Assembly: GCA_902785485.1 (NCBI GenBank)
Contig: CACZZA010000003.1
Location: 1-45,760, forward strand
Direction of reading: 5' to 3'
Source of the DNA: an uncultured Ruminococcus sp.
GTDB lineage: Bacteria > Bacillota > Clostridia > Oscillospirales > CAG-272
Length of the DNA stretch: 45,760 nucleotides
Shown here piece after piece: positions 32,856-40,857 of this stretch (the first letter of the stretch is position 1; each line of letters opens with the position of its first letter). Both the position numbers and the translations under genes were made by a program. Under the pieces are notes generated by a model. That model was not told the DNA's origin, did no database searches, and saw only the letters and a list, made by a program, of their open reading frames with translations.

Positions 32856-34919
32856 CTAAAACTTTACGTTGTAGTTCCCGCCGGGGACGTTGTAGAATTT
32901 GATCGTACATTGACCGCTCTCTCCGCGATACACGGTCGGAGTGGTACCGTCGTCGGCGTGCGCGCCGTTCAGCGTCGCCGCGACTCCGCCGATCCTCTTT
33001 TCAGCCGTGCCGTCGTAGGTGAAGACGACCCCGACCGTGACTGTGTACTTTCCGTTGCGGTTATAGTCTTTGAGTATCCATGCGTTAGTGATGAGAACGC
33101 CGCTGTCGAACGACGATCTGTAAGGAAAAGAGCTGTTTTCCAAAGTCACCGTCAGATCGGGCGCCGGGAGAGCGCTCCCCGTCGTCGCTCCGCACCAGAT
33201 ACAGGTCGCGGGAGCGGAATATGTCGCGGGAGAGTAATTGTGCGCGACTTTGGCGAGAGTCGTCTGCGCGACGATGACTTCACCGCAGACCGAGCAGTGG
33301 CTCCCCTCGCTCAATCCCGTCGACTGACAGGTCGGCGCGACCGCCGCGTCGGTGACTACGGTGTGAGTATGATCGAGCATACGGAAAGTATAACCCCCGT
33401 TCTTAGCGAAAGAATGGGCATAGGTGTTTTCGTAGCAATAGATGACGCATCCCGACGGGATCGCGCCCGAGCCTATATACGACACGGAACGCGGGATCTC
33501 GAGCCGTTCGAGAGAAGTACAGCCGGAAAATGCGTTTTTGCCTATCGAAAGGAGTCCCGACGGCAGGCTGACAGACGTAAGGGTCGTACAGCGCTCGAAC
33601 TCCGAGTCTCCTATCGAAGTCAATCCCGAAGGCAGAATGGCGGACCGCACGCCCGAGCCGGAGAACACGCGGGAAAGCCGCGAAACGGACGCCGGCAGCG
33701 TGACGTCAAGCGGTCCCGAACAACCGTAGAACACGGAACGCCCGGCGCCCCCCGCCATCGCAGTCACGGGGTAGCCGCCGAGTGACGAAGGAACGGTAAG
33801 ACTTCCCCTGAACGAGGTGTTTTTGTATTGAGTTACGGTTGCTTCTCCGTTCGCGACGGAGTAGACGTAGTACCCTTCCTCCGCCGAGTCGATGAACTGC
33901 GGTCTTTCGGTCTCAGGAGGCTGTGGCGTTGTTTCCGGAGCCAAACTATCAACGGCTGTTCGTTCGGTCTCGGGAGCGCTCGAACTGTCGGAGCTTTCCT
34001 CGCTCTGTCCGGGAGTTTTTCCGTTCGCCGCGTCCGTTACGTCGGTCAAGGGTAACGCAGGCTTCGCCGTCGCCTCACTTTCCGGGATCGGAACGAATGT
34101 AAGACCCGCGTTTTCGGCAAAGCTCTGCGCGGCTGACCCCTCTACTCCGCGCACCGTAAAATCTCCGCAACCGTAAAATCCCGTCGGCGATATGAACTCG
34201 ACGGACGGCGGTATCGTGACGCTTTTCAACGCCTCGCACGTATCGAAGGCGCAGTTTTCGACACGTTCGAGCGAAGGAGGAAGAACGATCTCTTCGAGAA
34301 AAGGACAATGGTAAAAAGAAAAGATTTTCAGCTCCGTGAGTCCTTCGGAAAGGATCACGCTGCGAACGGCTTCTCCCCAGAACGAACGGTCGATTTTTTT
34401 CACCGTGTCCGGCACTACGATATCAAGCGGACCTTTGCAGCGGGAAAACATACTTTCCCAAAGTCCGAATTCTTCAAATTCGACGTGCCCGAGAGACGTC
34501 ACCGGAAGTCCGTCTATCTCCGGAGGGATATAGAGGACGCCCGTATAGTCCTTGTTTTTATATTCGAGGAGAGTCACCTCTCCGTTTTCGATCTTGTATT
34601 CAAAATCAGAGGCGTCCGCGTATACGGCGGGAGCGCCGCCGCTTTCGTTTTCCGTATCCGGCGCGCTCACCCCGTCGAACGAAGCTTCAAAGAGGGTCTC
34701 TCCCCCTCTCGCGCCTTCGCCCCTGTCAGCAAGCGCGAGGAAAACCGCCGCGACCGTGAGCAGAGCCGCCGCAAGCACGCATATCAGCGCCGCGAGCCGT
34801 TTTTTCCGGCTCCCGAACGTCACGACCACGGTCTCTTTTTCGTTCAGCACCGTCATACAATACAGACAGAACCGCGCCCCGTCTTCAAGTTCTTCCCCGC
34901 AATGCGGACACTTTTTCAC
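32856..34919 (-). CDS. Zinc-ribbon membrane protein with BspA-type leucine-rich repeats
   Basis: The start is GTG 34919 after GGGGGAG. The 687-residue protein opens with a zinc ribbon (C4, C7, C18, C21), then one membrane helix (42-64). The rest is predicted to be outside: two blocks of LRR_5/BspA repeats (about 105-270 and 345-510, e.g. SVSLPSGLLSIGKNAFSGC) separated by a Ser/Pro/Thr-rich linker (about 275-340), then a Cys-containing segment and a C-terminal beta domain. A cytoplasmic zinc ribbon on an LRR surface protein is typical of Clostridia. Binding partners are unknown. It begins a three-gene minus-strand operon. Confidence 0.85.
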   Translation of the reverse strand: MKKCPHCGEELEDGARFCLYCMTVLNEKETVVVTFGSRKKRLAALICVLAAALLTVAAVFLALADRGEGARGGETLFEASFDGVSAPDTENESGGAPAVYADASDFEYKIENGEVTLLEYKNKDYTGVLYIPPEIDGLPVTSLGHVEFEEFGLWESMFSRCKGPLDIVVPDTVKKIDRSFWGEAVRSVILSEGLTELKIFSFYHCPFLEEIVLPPSLERVENCAFDTCEALKSVTIPPSVEFISPTGFYGCGDFTVRGVEGSAAQSFAENAGLTFVPIPESEATAKPALPLTDVTDAANGKTPGQSEESSDSSSAPETERTAVDSLAPETTPQPPETERPQFIDSAEEGYYVYSVANGEATVTQYKNTSFRGSLTVPSSLGGYPVTAMAGGAGRSVFYGCSGPLDVTLPASVSRLSRVFSGSGVRSAILPSGLTSIGDSEFERCTTLTSVSLPSGLLSIGKNAFSGCTSLERLEIPRSVSYIGSGAIPSGCVIYCYENTYAHSFAKNGGYTFRMLDHTHTVVTDAAVAPTCQSTGLSEGSHCSVCGEVIVAQTTLAKVAHNYSPATYSAPATCIWCGATTGSALPAPDLTVTLENSSFPYRSSFDSGVLITNAWILKDYNRNGKYTVTVGVVFTYDGTAEKRIGGVAATLNGAHADDGTTPTVYRGESGQCTIKFYNVPGGNYNVKF

Positions 34920-34981
34920 GTAGGCTCCCCCCTTTCGCGTGCGGTAATTAAATAATGCTCCATATTAAGACGGCGAAACGT

Positions 34982-36235
34982 TCAAATACTCAAACTGTTT
35001 TCATCAAGCAAAAACTTTCGGATCCCCATAGTGACGATCCCCGTTTCGCCTCTTCTCGGATTGATGTTATCTTTTACTATGATTATTTTCTTGAACGAAT
35101 CCCCTATCTCGTTCAGCGAGCGTTCCTCTTGTTCTCTTTTAGACTCGCTGTCCAGGGAAAACGCCGATTGAATGTAATACTTTTCATTTCCTTTTGACGC
35201 GATGAAATCTACTTCAAGTCTCTTTTTGGTCGTTTTGTTGTCCTCGCTTTTTCCGTACTGGTCTACGATACCCACGTCAACGCCAAAGCCCCTGACGCGA
35301 AGCTCGTTGTATATAACGTTCTCCATTATGTGGTTTTCTTCCATTTGTCTGAAATTCAACCTTGCGTTTCTCAGTCCCACGTCTTCGAAATAGTATTTTG
35401 AAGGAGAACCGATATACTTTCTTCCTTTGATATCGTATCTTACCGCTTTACTCACCAAAAAAGCGTCTATGAGATAATCCGTATACTTTCTCAGAGTCTT
35501 TTCGTTTATGTTTTTATTTTTGACTGTCTTGAAGGTTTTTGACAGCTTCAGCGGATTCGTCAGAGAGCCGACCGATGAGGCAAGTATGTTGACGACTTCG
35601 TCCAGTTCTTCTCTGTTTCTGACGTTATGTCTGTCGACGATGTCGTCAAGATAGACCTTGTTGAAAAGAGTGGAAAGGTATTCCGCTTTGTCTTCGGGCG
35701 TCTGACGGGAAAGGATCAGCGGCAGACCGCCGTACGTTATATAATCGTCCCAAGCCTCGTCCGGCGTCCCTTCATAAACCGAACTGTACTCACGAAAAGA
35801 AAGCGGATATATACGTATCTCGTCTCCGCGTCCTCTGAACTGAGAAATAACGTCCGAAGACAGAAAACGCGAGTTGCTTCCCGTAACGTAAACGTCAAGG
35901 TTGCGGATGTGAAGAAGACTGTTCAGAACGTCCTCAAACTCCGAAAGGAGTTGGATCTCGTCAAGCACAACGTAATATTGCTTTGTATCGGTCACCTTGC
36001 TCTTGATATAAGCAAGAATATTGTCCGGATCCCTCAACAGTTTGTTAGTGCGGTCGTCTAAGGCGATCTCGATCAGATGATCCTCGTCCACTCCTTTTTC
36101 GGATAAATGATCGTGAAAAAGCTTGAACAACAGATACGATTTACCGCATCTGCGGACCCCGGTCACAACTTTGATCAAACCGTTGTTCTCCCGTCTCTTC
36201 AATTTTTCGATATAAATATCACGTTTGATCTCCAT
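34982..36235 (-). CDS. AAA ATPase with C-terminal DUF4143 domain
   Basis: This 417-residue protein has Walker A GVRRCGKS (26-33), Walker B VVLDE (89-93), a sensor-like VTGSNSRFL near 115, and the arginine-rich FRGRGDEI. The C-terminal half has the DUF4143 pattern, with LRKYTDYLIDAFLV, KYYFEDVGLRNAR and EVDFIAS, the last resembling a PD-(D/E)xK-like strand. The family is very widespread in gut bacteria and its role is unclear. It has its own promoter at 36286-36314. It sits at the edge of an AT-rich accessory stretch. Confidence 0.92.
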   Translation of the reverse strand: MEIKRDIYIEKLKRRENNGLIKVVTGVRRCGKSYLLFKLFHDHLSEKGVDEDHLIEIALDDRTNKLLRDPDNILAYIKSKVTDTKQYYVVLDEIQLLSEFEDVLNSLLHIRNLDVYVTGSNSRFLSSDVISQFRGRGDEIRIYPLSFREYSSVYEGTPDEAWDDYITYGGLPLILSRQTPEDKAEYLSTLFNKVYLDDIVDRHNVRNREELDEVVNILASSVGSLTNPLKLSKTFKTVKNKNINEKTLRKYTDYLIDAFLVSKAVRYDIKGRKYIGSPSKYYFEDVGLRNARLNFRQMEENHIMENVIYNELRVRGFGVDVGIVDQYGKSEDNKTTKKRLEVDFIASKGNEKYYIQSAFSLDSESKREQEERSLNEIGDSFKKIIIVKDNINPRRGETGIVTMGIRKFLLDENSLSI

Positions 36236-36285
36236 CTTGCGCTCCTATTACCAAATTCATTGTGCTTCCACCGTTTTTCGTAATA

Positions 36286-36314
36286 AGTATAGCCCATTTT
36301 TCTATGCTTGTCAA
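36286..36314 (-). promoter_or_regulatory. Promoter of the DUF4143 ATPase gene
   Basis: On the minus strand: TTGACA (36314-36309), 17-base spacer, TATACT (36291-36286). The 5' leader is about 45 bases, with AGGAGC before the start codon. Confidence 0.85.
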
Positions 36315-36422
36315 CATATATTCAAAAAAAGGCGAATGAACTTCGTGTTTCAAATTCAAACGGGATCGCAACGACGTCCTTATCCGATTCCTGACAGCAG
36401 GAACGTCCAAACAATAACGAAA

Positions 36423-36446
36423 CCCCGCCCGGTCTCCCGGACGGGG
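36423..36446 (-). terminator. Terminator of the coiled-coil protein gene
   Basis: A 10-bp very GC-rich stem with one G-T pair (36423-36432 with 36437-36446) and a 4-base loop, followed on the minus strand by TTTCGTT, a weak U-tract. It lies 18 bases after the stop codon. Confidence 0.75.
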
Positions 36447-36464
36447 TCTCGATGTGTTTTGTCG

Positions 36465-37721
36465 TCAATCTCTTCTATTTGCAAGTATATCTGCAAGACT
36501 TTCGTCCATTTCCTTTTGAATGTATTTCGCCGATCCCGGATTAACGTTAATGGATTTTTTCCTTGCCGCTGATTTATATCTTTCTGTTGCTTCTTTCAGT
36601 CTACGGTCGCTTTCTCTGCGATTTCTTTCCATTTCCGCATTATACCTTCTATCCTCCTCTGCCTGCCTGCGTGTTTCCTCCAATTGAAGCCTTGCGTTTC
36701 TTTCCATTTCACGGTTATGCTTTTCTATTTCACGGTTACGCTCTTGAGCCGCCCTTTCCATTCTTTCCTGATGATCACGGGCAACCCTTGCTTGTTCTTC
36801 AAGTATTTCTTCTTGACGGTAAGCTTCTTCCCGGCGTTGTCTTTCTTCTTCCTCTTTACGAACGTCTTCCAATACTATATTAATAGCTTCTTTAACGGAA
36901 TCCGCTCGTTGCAAGCGTATCACTTCTGACAGTCTGTAAGCGTATTCAAATAAATCAGGTTGAATTATTGTAACTGCATCAAGTTTTTCTTTTATTGAAT
37001 TGTATTCTTTTGTTAGTTGATCGCGTGTTTCAGATTCTTTTTTTTGGAGTTCTTTGTATTCTTTGTTGTATTCAATAAATAGCTTTCCTGCGTTCGTATT
37101 CGGAAAATTGCCGATTATTTCAGAAAAAGCAGTTTCGTATTTCTGACAGTCGTCTATGAAACCACTATTTATTCCGATGTCAGCGCTATTTTCAAAATAC
37201 TCGACAAAATCGGTCACTTTTTTATTCCACTTTTTAATAATACTTTGGTTACTAATATTATTTTCTTCAACACTTACATAGTATTCCAAGACTTTTCGAA
37301 CACAGAAATATGCCGGAACTGCCAGTATTATCACAGTTAGACTTAAAAGCCATGAAATATCTGTTGCAAAAGTTACGATTATTGAAATAATAAGAGCAGC
37401 ACACATAGCAAGTATAGCTATCGCAAGTTTTTTTGCAATATTTGTTTCGCCCTCGTTTTTGTATGCCAGCCCGTAGAGTTCTATGTTTTGTCTAGGATAT
37501 CCAGAAAAAATAATGTGCTGTTTTTCGACACATGGTACCTTAAGTTCTTCTTCCAGAGCTTTATTTATTTTTTGGCGGTAATCCGAATCCAGTTCTTTTT
37601 GATTATACGAATAAACATCACCAACCCGATCCAATCTTTTCATTATTGATTCTGCTTTGTTAAACATTGTCGATATTTGGGATAATTCCTCTGTCATTTT
37701 CAGTCTTTCTGTTTTATTCAT
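36465..37721 (-). CDS. Unrecognised membrane protein with long C-terminal charged coiled coil
   Basis: This 418-residue protein has a helical N-terminal region (1-90), two close membrane helices (about 99-119 and 122-141), a helical middle, and a C-terminal stretch (about 275-390) dominated by Glu, Arg and Gln in heptads, predicted to be one long coiled coil. I do not recognise the family. The membrane hairpin suggests both ends face the cytoplasm. Its codons are more AT-rich than the flanking core genes, as are those of the next gene upstream, and the two are 36 bases apart and probably co-transcribed. A stress or defence role is a guess. Confidence 0.8.
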   Translation of the reverse strand: MNKTERLKMTEELSQISTMFNKAESIMKRLDRVGDVYSYNQKELDSDYRQKINKALEEELKVPCVEKQHIIFSGYPRQNIELYGLAYKNEGETNIAKKLAIAILAMCAALIISIIVTFATDISWLLSLTVIILAVPAYFCVRKVLEYYVSVEENNISNQSIIKKWNKKVTDFVEYFENSADIGINSGFIDDCQKYETAFSEIIGNFPNTNAGKLFIEYNKEYKELQKKESETRDQLTKEYNSIKEKLDAVTIIQPDLFEYAYRLSEVIRLQRADSVKEAINIVLEDVRKEEEERQRREEAYRQEEILEEQARVARDHQERMERAAQERNREIEKHNREMERNARLQLEETRRQAEEDRRYNAEMERNRRESDRRLKEATERYKSAARKKSINVNPGSAKYIQKEMDESLADILANRRD

Positions 37722-37757
37722 TTCTTTTTCCTCGCTTGCTTTTTTTAATCAATATTA

Positions 37758-38516
37758 TTACCGGTCTAAAGTATACTGAAATACAAAAGGACCATTTCCT
37801 ATAATAATAGAATTATTATTTTCATCAATTTTATAACAAGACCTCACATCGGAAAACATCCAGATAATCATTCTTTCGATATTAAGCAATGTATTTGAAC
37901 CCTCTTCCTTCAATTTAATCAAACGGTCATACGGCTTTCTTGATAGATCATAAAAATCTTCAGGTTCAGTTCCTTTATGAAAATAGCAAAGGATCCTAGC
38001 GAAAATGGGAAATAAGTAAAATGTTTGTGCATGTTCAATATCTATATTTTCTTCACCATCTTCATGCAAATTGAAAAGAATATCATTTTGATTTAATGCA
38101 TCTTTTTCGTACTTAGACAAATCTTCTGAAACAATAAACTTTACTAAAGGATTTTTATCTTCAGAAAGAATATCTGGATACTTTCCGAACTCCAAGTCGG
38201 AAGAACCTGCCGCATAAGCAATTATTGAAGCGATATTCATAATTACTGCATGTGTTTTTTCGTTAATTATTTTGTTACTGTCATGCATCAATGATTCCAA
38301 ATAATTGAAGAAATAGAAGTGCTTCTTGCGATAATTGTCAGCTGTATAATATGCTTTTTGCCCTTGTGTCGAAAAAAACCATTCTCGATCACAGTGATTT
38401 GCAGAATCCGCCCATTCATAATTTAATGTAGGCATCTGAACTATTTGCGGTCTTTCTTCCAAGGTGCCCTTCGTTATTTTAATAAAATCTTTTAGAATAA
38501 AATCTTTGATATCCAT
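37758..38516 (-). CDS. Unrecognised AT-rich soluble protein
   Basis: This 252-residue protein has no signal peptide or clear membrane helix. It is acidic with many aromatic residues (WADSANHCDREWFFSTQG near 35-52, HFYFFNYLESLMHD near 66-80) and a helical C-terminal half. GAGGAGA precedes the ATG. I know no family for it. It heads a two-gene minus-strand unit with the coiled-coil protein and diverges from the XRE regulator gene. The strong AT bias suggests acquisition by transfer. Confidence 0.78.
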   Translation of the reverse strand: MDIKDFILKDFIKITKGTLEERPQIVQMPTLNYEWADSANHCDREWFFSTQGQKAYYTADNYRKKHFYFFNYLESLMHDSNKIINEKTHAVIMNIASIIAYAAGSSDLEFGKYPDILSEDKNPLVKFIVSEDLSKYEKDALNQNDILFNLHEDGEENIDIEHAQTFYLFPIFARILCYFHKGTEPEDFYDLSRKPYDRLIKLKEEGSNTLLNIERMIIWMFSDVRSCYKIDENNNSIIIGNGPFVFQYTLDR

Positions 38517-38616
38517 ATATATCTCCTCTCAAATAAATAAATTCTTAGCGGTTTTTTGTTAGGAAAGCAACGTAAAAAAATTGATTTCGGCAAAGCGATT
38601 GATGTTTTTTTAATTC

Positions 38617-38658
38617 TTTTACACAAAAACGAAATGGTCTTATGCTGGCAGCATAGAA
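38617..38658. repeat. Direct repeat copy 1 with TATGCT-N3-AGCATA palindrome
   Basis: About 40 bases, from ACACAAAAACG to CATAGAA, match 39011-39055 at roughly 85 percent. The core TATGCT/AGCATA inverted repeat is at 38641-38655. It lies in the divergent intergenic region 38517-38762, upstream of the XRE gene. Confidence 0.75.
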
Positions 38659-38674
38659 CTCATCTCATTGTTAT

Positions 38675-38695
38675 TATACTCAATCATTGAGTATA
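38675..38695. promoter_or_regulatory. 21-base palindrome, likely operator of the XRE gene
   Basis: TATACTCAAT-C-ATTGAGTATA is a perfect inverted repeat, followed by imperfect ACTC/GAGT half-sites (38703-38717). It lies 27 bases upstream of a TATAAT -10 element (38722-38727) that has no good -35. Binding by the XRE protein encoded just downstream is inference. Confidence 0.65.
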
Positions 38696-38762
38696 AGTCA
38701 ATACTCTGATTATGAGTTTTTTATAATAGTAAGTGAATACTTTTATATCGGAGGTAAACGGA

Positions 38763-38969
38763 ATGGACTACCGCACGAGGATGCGCGATCTGCGCGAGGA
38801 CAACGACCTGACGCAGGAGCAGGTCGGGAAGATACTAAACAAATCACAGCAAGGGTATAACCACATCGAGGCGGGGCGCGCAGAATTGAAGATCGAAGAT
38901 CTTATAAAGCTATGCCGGCTTTATAAAGTGTCGGCGGACTATTTCATCGGCCTAAGCGACAAGAAATAA
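38763..38969 (+). CDS. Small XRE-family helix-turn-helix regulator
   Basis: ATG 38763 has GGAGGT 7 bases upstream; the in-frame GTG ten codons earlier has no such site. The 68-residue product is a bare HTH_3 domain: MRDLREDNDLTQEQVGKIL, SQQGYNHIEAGRAELKIEDL and LYKVSADYFIGLSD, as in phage-repressor-like and Rgg/ImmR-type regulators. It is GC-richer than the neighbouring AT-rich genes. It probably represses from the palindromic sites upstream, which could also control the divergent pair at 36465-38516. Confidence 0.92.
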   Translation: MDYRTRMRDLREDNDLTQEQVGKILNKSQQGYNHIEAGRAELKIEDLIKLCRLYKVSADYFIGLSDKK

Positions 38970-38982
38970 GACTTATTCCCGG

Positions 38983-39002
38983 GGCGCGTCGGCGCCTTTT
39001 TT
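38983..39002 (+). terminator. Terminator of the XRE gene
   Basis: GGCGC/GCGCC stem with a GTCG loop (38983-38996) followed by six T residues, 14 bases after the stop codon. Confidence 0.85.
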
Positions 39003-39010
39003 CTTTGATT

Positions 39011-39055
39011 CTATCACACAAAAACGGAAAAGTCTTATGCTGAGAGCATAGAAAT
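39011..39055. repeat. Direct repeat copy 2 with TATGCT-N3-AGCATA palindrome
   Basis: Second copy of the repeat found at 38617-38658, in the same orientation, about 395 bases on; core palindrome 39036-39050. The XRE gene and its terminator lie between the two copies. Confidence 0.75.
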
Positions 39056-39202
39056 CGTGTTTTTTTGAAATTTTTTTGATTTTTTCGGGATTTTTTTCGA
39101 TTTTTGTTTTTGAGGCGGTTTTTAAAAAAAACGGCTCGGGATTTACCTGAGCAAAGGTCCGGTTTGCGCAACGTTTTTTTGATCGGAAAGATAAAACGAA
39201 GT

Positions 39203-39684
39203 GATAAACAAGAATTTAGCGAAAAGAACGCAAGGGGACCCTTTTAAGGAAAGGTTCACCTTGACTCCTCTAAACCTTTCAGAGGGAAAGAAATATAAAC
39301 AAGAATTTAGCGAAATGTTTGAACGATTGAATCAACAAACGACAGGCGCAAACTTCACCTATCCGTGTCGAGAGAACGTCTATGTCAATAGCTCACCCCT
39401 CTGGGGGAGCTGTCGACGAAGTCGACTGAGAGGGCACACGTGCGGTTGGTTGCTATTCGTAAAACCCTCTCCGTCACGGCGGGCGTAACACGCCGTGCCA
39501 CCTCTCCCAAAGTGAGAGGTACCGGGTAGTGGTCGCTCGCCGCCTCGAGGTGAAATCCGTGCAGTTCCTCCGCTAAATTCTTGTTTATCTTTCTATTCCC
39601 TCTGTAAGGTTTTTGGAGGGGGTGGGAACCTTTTTGCCTAAAAAGGTTCCCACGCTCCGTTCTTTCGCTTAATTCTTGTTTACC
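39203..39684. mobile_element. MITE-like non-coding element with nested terminal inverted repeats
   Basis: The motif TAAACAAGAATTTAGCG occurs four times: direct at 39203-39223 and 39294-39314, inverted at 39571-39589 and 39664-39684. The outer blocks 39203-39314 and 39571-39684 are imperfect inverted repeats of each other over about 113 bases, with the same spacing and a shared CAGAGGGAA segment. The right block holds a perfect 14-bp hairpin (39622-39635 with 39640-39653). The centre (about 39388-39522) has its own inverted-repeat unit with hairpins GTCGAC/GTCGAC, CACGGCG/CGCCGTG and ACCTCTC/GAGAGGT. I see no believable gene. Mobility is inferred from structure. Confidence 0.65.
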
Positions 39685-39707
39685 GTTCTGATGTAACATT
39701 CCGCGCG

Positions 39708-39742
39708 AAAAAAAGACCCCGGGGACGTTCGGGTCCACGGGG
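39708..39742 (-). terminator. Terminator of the TraB-family lipoprotein gene
   Basis: A 10-bp stem with one mismatch (39717-39726 with 39733-39742) and a 6-base loop, followed on the minus strand by TC and seven T residues. The stop codon is 18 bases to the right. Confidence 0.88.
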
Positions 39743-39759
39743 TGTATGTTTGCTTTTGC

Positions 39760-40821
39760 TTATTTTGAGCCGACGCGTGTAACTGTGTAGCCGGCGTCTT
39801 CGAGCAGGGAGATGAGTCCCGCGTCGCCGACGTAGTGGGCAAGACCGACGGCGTAAAAGACCTTGTCTCCGTTTTTGAGGTACTCTATCGCCTTGTCGCG
39901 CATACCGAGGTTGCGGTCGTCGAGCATCTTTTTGTTATAGTCGTCGTAGAGCGCGATCTGCTTTTCGGTATATTTCGCGAGCGTTTCTTCGTCGACCTCC
40001 TCGGTCAGAAGGTCGAAGATCTCCTCGTCGCCCTTTACGTAAAGCTCGTAGAGATCCACTGTCTGCTTTGCAGTCTCTTCCGGATCCTCGAGCGAGTCGC
40101 CTATCAGGATCTGATAGAGTTCGTCGCTGAAAGATTGAAACATCTCGTTCTGCGCTTCCACAGACTCGATCTCGCGGACCTCGTATTCCCTGTCCTTCGC
40201 GTAATTCATCAGCAATACGTCGACTCCGGAGTCGGGCGAAAGGTCGGTATAATAGTCGAGCGTTTGCTGTTCAAGGGTCTGACTCCAGAACGACAGATCG
40301 AAGTTCTCGAACATCGCGGAGTAAAATCCCAGCTCCTTTGCCACGGCGACGAGTTTTTCATAAAGCTCGGGAGAAAGATGATCCTTTAATTTCGTTCCGT
40401 CTTTATACATAAATCCGCTGACGTATTTCATCATCGCGGCGTAGTCGTTCTGAAAAGCGACCGTGTCGCACTCGACGGCGAGGACGCCGCATCTGTCAAG
40501 AAAAGGCTTGAACCGCTCGACCGCCTCCGCGTTGCGTTCGTCGCCCACGTGGATAGTGCCGAGCATATAGAGCAGTCCTCCGTTTTCGGACTGGACCTTC
40601 CACAAAAACGGCGCCTCGGCGGGGTACCCGGCTTCAAGCTCGGCGTATTCAGCATCGTCCTTCGTCTCGGGAACGGAAGTATCTTCCGTCACGGGAGTTT
40701 TTTCGGTCTGCGCCGACGTCTGCTCCGGAGCGGAAGTCTGTTCGGGGCGCTTGCCCTCTCCGCAGGAGAACAGGGCGAACGCCATTAACAATATCAATAA
40801 GAGCGATATTATTCTTTTCAT
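39760..40821 (-). CDS. TraB/GumN-family lipoprotein
   Basis: This 353-residue protein has a lipoprotein signal peptide (ALFSC, Cys 20), a Thr/Glu/Pro linker (about 25-65), and a TraB/GumN domain. The paired family motifs are present: MLGTIHVGD with a following Glu segment (LAVECDTV), and GLAHYVGDAGLISLLEDAGY at the C-terminus. Bacterial members are thought to be metal-dependent, Tiki-like hydrolases, which I mention as family knowledge only. It lies 36 bases after another lipoprotein gene with no promoter between, so the two are co-transcribed. Confidence 0.9.
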   Translation of the reverse strand: MKRIISLLLILLMAFALFSCGEGKRPEQTSAPEQTSAQTEKTPVTEDTSVPETKDDAEYAELEAGYPAEAPFLWKVQSENGGLLYMLGTIHVGDERNAEAVERFKPFLDRCGVLAVECDTVAFQNDYAAMMKYVSGFMYKDGTKLKDHLSPELYEKLVAVAKELGFYSAMFENFDLSFWSQTLEQQTLDYYTDLSPDSGVDVLLMNYAKDREYEVREIESVEAQNEMFQSFSDELYQILIGDSLEDPEETAKQTVDLYELYVKGDEEIFDLLTEEVDEETLAKYTEKQIALYDDYNKKMLDDRNLGMRDKAIEYLKNGDKVFYAVGLAHYVGDAGLISLLEDAGYTVTRVGSK

Positions 40822-40857
40822 TTTTACCTTTTTCTCAAAAAGTCGTTTTGTCCGGTA

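Noticed and set aside
32109-33785. A 558-codon plus-strand frame opposite the sialidase-like and LRR genes
   Set aside because: It crosses two real genes on the other strand and has no domain; its Arg/Val/Asp-rich composition is typical of an antisense frame.
34982-36235. Transposase or restriction enzyme reading of the ATPase gene
   Set aside because: The AAA plus DUF4143 layout is clear; the PD-(D/E)xK-like strand alone does not make it a restriction enzyme.
38617-38658. tRNA fragment or attachment site at a tRNA 3' end
   Set aside because: I cannot fold a cloverleaf or find a T-loop consensus; the sequence is better described as a direct repeat with a palindromic core.
39201-39488. A 95-codon plus-strand frame at the start of the intergenic repeat region
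   Set aside because: It runs through the inverted repeats and hairpins, its composition follows the repeat structure, and it has no ribosome binding site or recognisable domain.
39203-39684. CRISPR array
   Set aside because: The repeated motif is in both orientations with unequal spacing, and there are no unique spacers or cas genes.
39385-39738. A 117-codon minus-strand frame
   Set aside because: It spans the hairpins of the MITE-like element and the terminator of the TraB-family gene, so it is not a credible gene.
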